Of a DNA stretch of 5,328 bases, positions 1 to 5,328 are shown in pieces. A model generated the notes under the pieces. The model did no database searches, was not told the origin of the DNA, and saw only the letters and a program-made list of their open reading frames with translations. The stretch comes from Burkholderiales bacterium. Its GTDB lineage: Bacteria; Pseudomonadota; Gammaproteobacteria; Burkholderiales; Burkholderiaceae. How positions within the stretch are numbered: the first letter of the stretch is position 1; each line of letters starts with the position of its first letter. The stretch lies in assembly GCA_947447845.1 (NCBI GenBank), contig CANFNO010000249.1, forward strand, positions 1-5,328. Reading direction: 5' to 3'. The position numbers and the translations under genes are program-made.

Positions 1-2507
1 CGGTTCTCGATCGTCTCCACCTCGTTGTGCAGAAAGTAGACCTGACCGCCGCGCTTGAGTTCGCGCAGCACAGCCTCGCGGATCACGCCATTGCCCTCGC
101 TGCGGACAAAGGTCTTGATGGCCAGGCGGCGTTGCGGTGCGGTGGCAATCACCGACAGATCGCGCAGACCTTCCAGCGCCATGCCCAGGGTGCGGGGAAT
201 CGGCGTGGCGGTGAGCGTGAGCACATCCACCTCCGCGCGCATCGCCTTCATAGCCTCCTTGTGGCGCACGCCAAAGCGGTGTTCCTCGTCGATGATGAGC
301 AGGCCAAGGTCCTTGAAATGTGTGTCCTGGCTGAGCAACTTGTGCGTGCCGACCACGATATCGATGGTGCCGTCCTTCACGCCCTTGAGCGCGGCGGTGA
401 TTTCCTTGGTTGAGCGAAAGCGGCTCATCTCGGCGATCTTCACCGGCCATTTGGCAAAGCGATCCGTCAGGGTCTGGAAATGCTGTTCGGCCAGCAACGT
501 AGTCGGCGCCAGAAAGGCCACCTGCTTGCCGCCAGTCACCGCCACGAAGGCGGCGCGCAGAGCGACTTCGGTCTTGCCAAAGCCCACATCGCCGCAAATA
601 AGCCGGTCCATCGGGCGCGGGCTGATCATGTCCTGGATGACGGCATGGATGGCGGCCTTCTGGTCGGCAGTCTCTTCAAAGCCGAAGTCGTTGGCGAAGG
701 TCTCGTAGTCGCCGGGCGAGTAGCGGAAGGCAAAGCCCTCGCGGGCCGCGCGGCGGGCGTAGATGTTCAGCAGTTCGGCAGCCGAGTCGCGCACCTGCTC
801 GGCGGCACGGCGCTTGGCCTTTTCCCATTGGCCGGAGCCCAGTCGGTGCAGTGGGGCTTCGTCGGCGGAGACGCCGGTGTAACGGCTGATCAGTTGCAGT
901 TGGCTAACCGGCACATACAGCGTGGCGGCGTCGGCATATTCCAGATGCAAAAATTCCTGCAACTCCGGCTCGCCGTGGGCGTCCTTGTTGCCCATGTCCA
1001 TGTGGATCAGGCCGCGGTAGCGTCCGATGCCGTGGGACGAGTGCACCACCGGGTCGCCGACTTTTAGCTCGGACAAGTCCTTGATCAGGGCCTCGACATC
1101 GCTGACTTGTTCCTGCTTCTTGCGTCGGCGCGTTACCGGGCCAGCTGCAAACAGCTCAGTCTCGGTTATCAGGTCGACACCGGTTTCCAGCCAGCCAAAA
1201 CCGACCGTCAGACCGGCAGTGGCGATGCCCCATTTTTCGGAGCTGTCGATGAACTCCTGCAGCGAATCAAAGCTGGGCGGGTTTATTTGCGAGGCGCGTA
1301 GAAAGTCCAGCAGGCTTTCGCGTCGTCCATCGCTCTCAGCCAGCACCAGCAGGCGCTGCTGGGTGTTGCGGGCGTAGTCCTTGAGCTTTAGAAGAGGGTC
1401 TTCGGTGCCGCGCAGTGCGGCCATGGGCGGCAGGACGCTGATGTCGGCATAGGCCGTGGCGGCCTCTTCGGGGGTATTCGATTTCAGAGCCAGCTGCGCG
1501 TGGCCATTGGCCAGGGCGTAAAACTGCTCGGTGCCCAGAAACAGGCTCTCAGGCGGCAGGGCCGGGCGCTCAGGGTCGCCTTGCACCAGGCGATAGCGGT
1601 CCTTGGTGTCCTGCCAAAAGCGTTGAAAGGCCGGTTCCAGATCGCCGTGCAGCACCACGGTGGCGTCCGTGCCCACATAGTCAAACACCGTGGCGGTCTG
1701 CTCGAAGAACAGCGGCAGGTAGTACTCGATACCGGCGGTGGCCACGCCGTTGCCGATGTCTTTGTAGATGCGGCTCTTGGTCGGGTCGCCTTCCAGCAAC
1801 TCGCGCCAGCGGCTACGAAAGCGCGCGCGCGCGTCGTCGTCCATGGGGAATTCGCGCCCCGGCAGCAGGCGGATCTCGGGCACCGGGTACAGGCTGCGCT
1901 GGCTGTCGGGATCAAAGGTGCGGATGCTGTCGATCTCGTCGTCAAACAGGTCTACCCGGTAAGGTACTGGCGAGCCCATGGGGAACAGGTCGATCAGGCC
2001 GCCGCGCACCGCGTATTCGCCGGGGCTGACGACCTGCGTCACGTGGCTGTAACCTGCGAGCGTCAACTGGCTCTTGAGTTTGGCCTCATCGAGCTTTTGT
2101 TTGACCTTGAATTCAAAGGTGTAGCCAGCCAGAAAGCTGGGCGGTGCCAGCCGGTACAGCGCCGTGGTGGCCGGCACGATGATGACGTCGGCACCGGTTT
2201 CTTTGTTGCGCTGTTGGATGCGCCACAGGGTGGCCAGACGCTCGCTAATCAGGTCCTGGTGCGGGCTGAAGGTGTCGTAGGGAAGCGTCTCCCAGTCCGG
2301 GAACAGGGCGCAGCGTAGCGTGGGGGCGAAGAAGGCGATTTCTTCCAGCAGGCGCTGGGCGTCACTGGCGTCCGCGGTGACGATGGCCAACGGTTTGCCA
2401 CTGGCTTTTTCGCGGAGTCCGAGCTGAGCCAGGAGGAGGGCGTCTGCAGATCCCGCAGGGCGGGGAAGGGTGTAGCGTTTGCCACTGGCGAGTTTCGGTA
2501 GATCCAT
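1..2507 (-). CDS. mfd: Transcription-repair coupling factor Mfd (N-terminal ~835 residues, cut by window edge)
   Basis: Mfd is a cytoplasmic ATP-dependent DNA translocase. It pushes RNA polymerase stalled at template-strand lesions off the DNA and recruits UvrA for nucleotide excision repair. The minus-strand frame is open from an ATG at 2507 to the left edge. Visible in order: UvrB-like N-terminal module with GEYAVRGG (from residue 163) and the following LIDLFP; RNA-polymerase-interacting CarD-like domain starting near GDPVVHSSHGIGRY (from residue 484); RecG-like helicase with Walker A GDVGFGKT (639-646), DEEH box (740-743) and motif III TATPIPRT (from 766). Spacing matches E. coli Mfd (1148 residues), so roughly 300 residues, including the second helicase lobe, the TRG translocation motif and the C-terminal autoinhibitory domain, lie off the window. 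An in-frame TAG three codons upstream (complement of 2514-2516) fixes the start; there is no clear Shine-Dalgarno. No frame break is seen. It is divergent from ispD. Confidence 0.97.
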   Translation of the reverse strand, partial: MDLPKLASGKRYTLPRPAGSADALLLAQLGLREKASGKPLAIVTADASDAQRLLEEIAFFAPTLRCALFPDWETLPYDTFSPHQDLISERLATLWRIQQRNKETGADVIIVPATTALYRLAPPSFLAGYTFEFKVKQKLDEAKLKSQLTLAGYSHVTQVVSPGEYAVRGGLIDLFPMGSPVPYRVDLFDDEIDSIRTFDPDSQRSLYPVPEIRLLPGREFPMDDDARARFRSRWRELLEGDPTKSRIYKDIGNGVATAGIEYYLPLFFEQTATVFDYVGTDATVVLHGDLEPAFQRFWQDTKDRYRLVQGDPERPALPPESLFLGTEQFYALANGHAQLALKSNTPEEAATAYADISVLPPMAALRGTEDPLLKLKDYARNTQQRLLVLAESDGRRESLLDFLRASQINPPSFDSLQEFIDSSEKWGIATAGLTVGFGWLETGVDLITETELFAAGPVTRRRKKQEQVSDVEALIKDLSELKVGDPVVHSSHGIGRYRGLIHMDMGNKDAHGEPELQEFLHLEYADAATLYVPVSQLQLISRYTGVSADEAPLHRLGSGQWEKAKRRAAEQVRDSAAELLNIYARRAAREGFAFRYSPGDYETFANDFGFEETADQKAAIHAVIQDMISPRPMDRLICGDVGFGKTEVALRAAFVAVTGGKQVAFLAPTTLLAEQHFQTLTDRFAKWPVKIAEMSRFRSTKEITAALKGVKDGTIDIVVGTHKLLSQDTHFKDLGLLIIDEEHRFGVRHKEAMKAMRAEVDVLTLTATPIPRTLGMALEGLRDLSVIATAPQRRLAIKTFVRSEGNGVIREAVLRELKRGGQVYFLHNEVETIEN

Positions 2508-2549
2508 GTGTAGCTAGATTTTAGAATGGGCCAGCTTTCAACCACTTCT
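2508..2549. promoter_or_regulatory. Divergent mfd/ispD start region with possible overlapping -10 elements
   Basis: The two opposing start codons are 18 bases apart (42 if ispD starts at 2550). On the plus strand TAGAAT (2522-2527) resembles a -10 box, and on the minus strand TAAAAT (complement of 2518-2523) does too; each matches 5 of 6 consensus bases. Neither has a good -35 box at 16-18 bases: the nearest minus-strand candidate, TTGAAA, is only 12 bases away. If the plus-strand box is real, transcription would begin after the ATG at 2526, which favours the ispD start at 2550. This is motif reading only. Confidence 0.25.
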
Positions 2550-3257
2550 ATGCCCCAAACAACCCTGCAATCTTCCCATTCCGAACCCCTGAATCCTAGG
2601 CTCTGGGGACTGATTCCCTGCGCGGGGAACGGTTCGCGCTCTGGTGCTACCGGCCCCAAGCAGTACCAGCAGATTGCAGGTAAGGCGATGGTGCTGCACA
2701 CGCTGGCGGCCTTTGTTGGTGTTGAACGCCTGGCGGGCACCCTGGTGGTGGTGTCCGCAGGCGACACCTTTTTCGACCAGTTGCCAGTGCAGGTGGATGC
2801 CTGCGGCGGCGCTACCAGGGCGCAAAGTGTGACGAATGGGTTAGACGCATTGTTGGCACGCGGTGCTGCTCCTGCCGATTGGGTGCTGGTGCATGACGCT
2901 GCGCGTTGCCTCATCACCGCCGAGCAGATCAACACCCTTATCGATGCCTGCCTGCCTGACGAAGTCGGTGGTTTGCTGGCCTTGCCTTTGCCTGACACAC
3001 TCAAAGCCGCCAAGGATGGGCGTGTGGCCGCCACGCTTGAGCGCAGCGACAAATGGCTGGCGCAAACACCGCAAATGTTTCGCATTGGAGAGCTCAGGGC
3101 AGCATTGCAAGCTGCTGGTGACGCAGTGACGGACGAGTCGAGCGCCATGGAATACATGGGGCGTAGTCCATTGCTGGTAGAAGGTTCCGCACAAAACTTC
3201 AAGGTGACGTATCCACAAGACTTTGCCTTGGCCGAAAGTGTGCTGCTGTCGCGCTGA
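2526..3257 (+). CDS. ispD: 2-C-methyl-D-erythritol 4-phosphate cytidylyltransferase (IspD)
   Basis: IspD joins CTP and 2-C-methyl-D-erythritol 4-phosphate to give CDP-ME and pyrophosphate, the third step of the cytoplasmic MEP pathway to isopentenyl diphosphate. The frame codes for 243 residues. The CTP-binding loop is IPCAGNGSRSG (30-40) followed by GPKQY (43-47); R38 and K45 correspond to E. coli Arg20 and Lys27. GGATR..SV (94-102), HDAAR (123-127), TPQMF (181-185) and NFKVTYPQDFALAE (224-237, K226 equivalent to E. coli Lys213) complete the family pattern. The start is uncertain: ATG 2526 is the outermost, but ATG 2550 (residue 9) would give 235 residues, close to the 236 of E. coli, and would leave room for a promoter. 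Neither has a visible Shine-Dalgarno. ispF, often the next gene or fused to ispD, is absent here; a liv-type transporter operon follows after 121 bases. No terminator is evident after the TGA. Confidence 0.95.
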   Translation: MGQLSTTSMPQTTLQSSHSEPLNPRLWGLIPCAGNGSRSGATGPKQYQQIAGKAMVLHTLAAFVGVERLAGTLVVVSAGDTFFDQLPVQVDACGGATRAQSVTNGLDALLARGAAPADWVLVHDAARCLITAEQINTLIDACLPDEVGGLLALPLPDTLKAAKDGRVAATLERSDKWLAQTPQMFRIGELRAALQAAGDAVTDESSAMEYMGRSPLLVEGSAQNFKVTYPQDFALAESVLLSR

Positions 3258-3296
3258 TTCAGGTGCGTGTGCGGCGATGTGTGCGCAGTTGTTCTG

Positions 3297-3314
3297 TCTG
3301 ACGCTTTTCTGACG
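3297..3314. repeat. Short direct repeat TCTGACG x2, one helical turn apart
   Basis: TCTGACG occurs at 3297-3303 and again at 3308-3314, with an 11-base start-to-start distance, in the gap between ispD and livG. Flanking it, TGCGCAGT occurs at 3282-3289 and 3320-3327. Tandem sites one turn apart can bind a regulator on one face of DNA, but the repeats are short and could be chance. Confidence 0.35.
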
Positions 3315-3332
3315 TGATTTGCGCAGTCGGGG

Positions 3333-3348
3333 GTTTGCCCTAGCAAAC
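3333..3348. repeat. Perfect inverted repeat GTTTGC-CCTA-GCAAAC upstream of livG
   Basis: Two 6-base arms (3333-3338 and 3343-3348) are exactly complementary around a 4-base loop, ending 30 bases before the livG ATG. No T-run follows, so it is not a normal intrinsic terminator. It could be an operator half-site pair for a regulator of the transporter operon, or a hairpin in the leader RNA. Function is not shown by the sequence. Confidence 0.4.
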
Positions 3349-3378
3349 AGAGGTCAATTCAACGGCACCATCGGCTGC

Positions 3379-4152
3379 ATGACGACTGACTGCATTCTCC
3401 AGACGCAAAAGCTCAGCAAAGAGTTCAAAGGCTTTGTGGCCGTAGACCGGGTGGACCTATCCGTGCGACGTGGAACTATCCACGCGCTGATTGGTCCGAA
3501 CGGCGCGGGAAAAACCACCTGCTTCAATTTGCTGACCAAGTTCATCAAACCCAGCTCGGGCGTGATTCTATTTAACGGGCAAGACATCACGCAGGACGCG
3601 CCAGCACAGATCGCGCGACGCGGCATCATCCGCTCGTTCCAGATATCTGCCGTGTTCCCGCACTTGAGCGTGCTGGAAAACGTGCGTGTGGCCTTGCAAC
3701 GCAAGATCGGCACCTCGTTTCATTTCTGGCGCCCGGAAAGTTCTTTGCACGGCTTGAACGACAAGGCGCTTGAACTGCTGGCGGCCGTCGATCTGGAAAG
3801 TTACGCCCATACCGTGACAGTGGAATTGAGCTATGGCCGCAAGCGTGCTTTGGAAATCGCCACCACCCTGGCAATGGACCCGGAACTGATGTTGCTCGAC
3901 GAGCCGACTCAGGGCATGGGCTTGGAAGATGTAGATCGCATTCGCCAGCTAATCAAAAAGGTAGCGGCGAACCGCACCGTGCTGATGGTAGAACACAACA
4001 TGAGCGTGGTTTCCAGCATTGCCGACACGATTACCGTGTTGCAACGTGGCGCCACCTTGGCCGAAGGCCCCTATGCCGAAGTATCCAAGAACCCCGCCGT
4101 GATCGAAGCCTACATGGGTAGCGCAGACACCGAACTGGTGGGAGCACATTGA
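3379..4152 (+). CDS. livG: Branched-chain-amino-acid-type ABC transporter ATP-binding protein (LivG family)
   Basis: This is one of two cytoplasmic ATPases of a HAAT/Liv-type importer; it pairs with the LivF-type protein encoded next and drives the membrane permeases. It has 257 residues, normal for LivG. Walker A is GPNGAGKTT (39-47) with the catalytic-loop lysine K45 present. The Q-loop is RSFQ (Q88), the ABC signature is the divergent LSYGRKR (150-156), Walker B is LMLLDEP (170-176) with E175, and the H-loop is VEHN (H206). The C-terminal GPYAEVSKNP...EAYMG-type tail is typical of the family. The frame stays open upstream to a TTG at 3319, but the ATG at 3379 gives the expected N-terminus (MTTDCILQT). 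It lacks a close Shine-Dalgarno; AGAGG at 3349-3353 is too distant. The substrate cannot be told from the ATPase; relatives are annotated for leucine, amides or aromatic acids. Confidence 0.93.
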   Translation: MTTDCILQTQKLSKEFKGFVAVDRVDLSVRRGTIHALIGPNGAGKTTCFNLLTKFIKPSSGVILFNGQDITQDAPAQIARRGIIRSFQISAVFPHLSVLENVRVALQRKIGTSFHFWRPESSLHGLNDKALELLAAVDLESYAHTVTVELSYGRKRALEIATTLAMDPELMLLDEPTQGMGLEDVDRIRQLIKKVAANRTVLMVEHNMSVVSSIADTITVLQRGATLAEGPYAEVSKNPAVIEAYMGSADTELVGAH

Positions 4153-4154
4153 TG
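4140..4154 (+). promoter_or_regulatory. livF ribosome binding site and TGATG stop/start overlap
   Basis: GGGAG at 4140-4144 sits 7 bases before the ATG at 4152-4154. The livG stop TGA (4150-4152) shares its last A with that ATG, so the two genes are translationally coupled in the usual way for an ATPase pair. This decides for ATG 4152 over the TTG at 4149 in the same frame. Confidence 0.75.
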
Positions 4155-4856
4155 GCTACCACTTATCTCGAAATCCGCGATCTGCACGCCTGGTACGGCG
4201 AGTCGCACGTCTTGCACGGCGTCAACTTCGATGTGCGCGAGGGCGAAGTCGTCACGCTATTGGGCCGCAATGGCGCGGGGCGCACTAGCACCATGCGCGC
4301 CATCATGGGACTGACTGGTAGCCGCAAGGGCTCGATCAAGGTGCATGGCAAAGAGACTATTGATGCCAGCACCCACAGCATTGCGCGCATGGGTATTGGT
4401 TATTGCCCTGAAGAGCGCGGAATTTTTTCCAGCCTGACCACCGAAGAAAACCTGATGCTGCCGCCCGAGTTGGCCAAAGGCGGCATGGGCATCGACGAGA
4501 TTTACAGCATGTTCCCGAACTTGAAGGAACGTGCCTACAGCCAAGGTACGCGCCTATCCGGTGGCGAGCAGCAAATGCTGGCTGTGGCCCGAATTTTGCG
4601 CACCGGCGCACGCCTGCTGTTGCTGGACGAGATTTCCGAAGGGCTGGCCCCAGTCATTGTGCAAAAGCTGGCGGAGATGGTGAAGATGCTTCGCGCCAAG
4701 GGCTACACCATCGTCATGGTCGAGCAAAACTTCCGTTTTGCTGCACCGCTGGCTGATCGCTTCATGGTCATGGAGCACGGCGAAATCCAGCAGGAATTTA
4801 CCCAGGCGCAATTGCCTGAACGGATGGCCCAGTTGCACGAGTACCTGGGCGTTTGA
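4152..4856 (+). CDS. livF: Branched-chain-amino-acid-type ABC transporter ATP-binding protein (LivF family)
   Basis: This is the second ATPase of the transporter, 234 residues, typical for LivF. Domains: A-loop region WYGESHVLHGV (Y15), Walker A GRNGAGRTS (38-46), PEERGIF at the Q-loop (86-92, with Glu where other ABC ATPases have Gln), perfect signature LSGGEQQ (135-141), Walker B LLLLDE (155-160) followed by ISEGLAP, and VEQN (190-193) with Gln in place of the switch histidine. The Gln at the H-loop is usual in LivF proteins. The odd point is R44 (codon CGC, 4281-4283) where the Walker A lysine normally sits. I recall some LivF relatives with Arg there, so this is probably a lineage trait rather than inactivation, but that is from memory. 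The rest is intact and the gene has a good ribosome binding site, so it looks functional. It overlaps livG by one base. Confidence 0.93.
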   Translation: MATTYLEIRDLHAWYGESHVLHGVNFDVREGEVVTLLGRNGAGRTSTMRAIMGLTGSRKGSIKVHGKETIDASTHSIARMGIGYCPEERGIFSSLTTEENLMLPPELAKGGMGIDEIYSMFPNLKERAYSQGTRLSGGEQQMLAVARILRTGARLLLLDEISEGLAPVIVQKLAEMVKMLRAKGYTIVMVEQNFRFAAPLADRFMVMEHGEIQQEFTQAQLPERMAQLHEYLGV

Positions 4857-4876
4857 CTTTTTTACTAACCACGAAC

Positions 4877-4882
4877 GAGGAG
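4877..4882 (+). promoter_or_regulatory. Strong Shine-Dalgarno of the substrate-binding-protein gene
   Basis: GAGGAG lies 6 bases before the ATG at 4889-4891, the best ribosome binding site in the window. Strong translation fits the usual need for excess periplasmic binding protein over the ATPases. Confidence 0.75.
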
Positions 4883-4888
4883 AAAACT

Positions 4889-5328
4889 ATGAAACTGAAG
4901 AAACTTGCCGCTGCCTGCGCAATTAGCTGCGCTGCCTTGGCCGCTGTGTCCACACCGGCTCAAGCTCAAATCTCGGGTGACGTGATCCGCATCGGCATCA
5001 TCACCGACATGTCAGGGCTGTATTCCGACATTGACGGCCCAGCAGGTGCAGAAGCCATCAAAATGGCTGTCGCCGAAATGGGCGGTGCGGTCAATGGCAA
5101 GAAGATCGAAATCTTGACCGCCGACCACCAAAACAAACCCGATGTGGCTGCAGCCAAAGCGCGTGAATGGTTTGATACGCAAGGTGTGGACATGCTGATC
5201 GGCGGCACTAACTCAGGTACTGCACTGGCTATGGCCAAGGTTGCGGCTGAAAAGAAAAAGCTGTTCATCGCCATTGGCGCGGGCACTTCGGCATTGACCA
5301 ATGAGCAGTGCAACCCCTACACCGTGCA
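4889..5328 (+). CDS. Periplasmic substrate-binding protein of Liv/HAAT-type ABC transporter (N-terminal part, cut by window edge)
   Basis: The product captures the substrate in the periplasm and delivers it to the permeases powered by the LivG/LivF pair. The frame is open for 146 codons to the right edge, against a usual length of about 370-400 residues. A Sec signal peptide is clear: positive KLKK, a hydrophobic Ala/Leu-rich core, and a TPAQA site giving likely cleavage after A26. Cysteines 10 and 14 lack a proper lipobox, so it is probably not a lipoprotein. The mature part starts with the type I periplasmic-binding fold (Peripla_BP_6-like): IRIGIITDMSGLYSDIDG (33-50), the helix GAEAIKMAV (53-61), VNGKKIEIL (68-76), ADHQNKPDVA (78-87) and the hinge-side loop IGGTNSG (104-110), which in this family lies near the ligand. 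The substrate is not determinable; leucine-type amino acids are only one option. It follows livF after 32 bases with a strong Shine-Dalgarno (4877-4882). Confidence 0.93.
   Translation, partial: MKLKKLAAACAISCAALAAVSTPAQAQISGDVIRIGIITDMSGLYSDIDGPAGAEAIKMAVAEMGGAVNGKKIEILTADHQNKPDVAAAKAREWFDTQGVDMLIGGTNSGTALAMAKVAAEKKKLFIAIGAGTSALTNEQCNPYTV

Noticed and set aside
1821..1833. Alternating GC run of 13 bases inside mfd, a possible phase-variable or Z-DNA tract
   Set aside because: It encodes ordinary Ala-Arg codons in frame, is a dinucleotide run too short to suggest slippage switching, and the gene is a housekeeping one.
1500..2318. A 272-codon plus-strand open frame opposite mfd (also shorter ones at 27-413, 55-708 and 480-1067)
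   Set aside because: These lie antisense to the continuous, strongly conserved Mfd reading frame and show no recognisable domain or ribosome binding site.
2249..3346. A 365-codon open frame on the minus strand across the start of mfd and all of ispD
   Set aside because: Its translation is low-complexity Ser/Ala/Pro/Arg-rich with no family pattern, and it overlaps two well-supported genes in other frames; it is a by-product of GC-rich codon use.
3319..3378. Extension of LivG by 20 residues from a TTG
   Set aside because: The extra residues do not resemble a LivG N-terminus, there is no Shine-Dalgarno before the TTG, and the extension would cover the palindrome and repeats.
3258..3378. Intrinsic terminator or recognisable promoter between ispD and livG
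   Set aside because: The only clear hairpin lacks a T-run, and no -35/-10 pair with acceptable spacing was found by eye, so neither is annotated.
4916..4932. Possible lipoprotein cysteine in the binding-protein signal (C10 or C14)
   Set aside because: Neither cysteine is preceded by a Leu/Val/Ile at -3 in a lipobox, while TPAQA at residues 22-26 is a normal signal peptidase I site.

Overview
The window reads as ordinary chromosomal DNA of a betaproteobacterium, most likely Burkholderiales and probably Comamonadaceae-like (Rhodoferax, Polaromonas or Limnohabitans type). This rests on moderately high GC, on Mfd lying back to back with IspD, and on protein wording I associate with that order (IspD with an 'IPCAG.GSR.G...GPKQY' start, LivG with 'SYGRKRALEIATTLA'). 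The assignment is from remembered family patterns, not from a search.

Layout. Positions 1-2507 on the minus strand hold the first 835 codons or so of mfd, the transcription-repair coupling factor; its C-terminal part lies beyond the left edge. Only 18 bases separate its start from the first possible start of ispD on the plus strand (2526-3257), the cytidylyltransferase of the non-mevalonate isoprenoid pathway. A 121-base gap (3258-3378) with small repeats and a perfect short hairpin follows. From 3379 a high-affinity branched-chain-amino-acid-type (HAAT/Liv) ABC transporter operon runs to the right edge: livG-type ATPase (3379-4152), livF-type ATPase (4152-4856, start overlapping the livG stop by one base), and the first 146 codons of a periplasmic substrate-binding protein with a clear signal peptide (4889 to the edge). 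The two membrane permeases are not in the window and are expected downstream.

How they work together. The three transporter genes form one functional unit: the binding protein captures a small organic substrate in the periplasm, and the LivG/LivF pair hydrolyses ATP to drive import through LivH/LivM-type permeases. Mfd and IspD are housekeeping genes unrelated to transport. There is no gene-free stretch longer than 121 bases, and I see no RNA gene, mobile element, CRISPR array or phage gene.

I found no convincing undescribed system. The points most worth a second look are the Walker A lysine-to-arginine change in LivF, the absence of ispF after ispD, the very tight divergent mfd/ispD start region, and the repeats upstream of livG.
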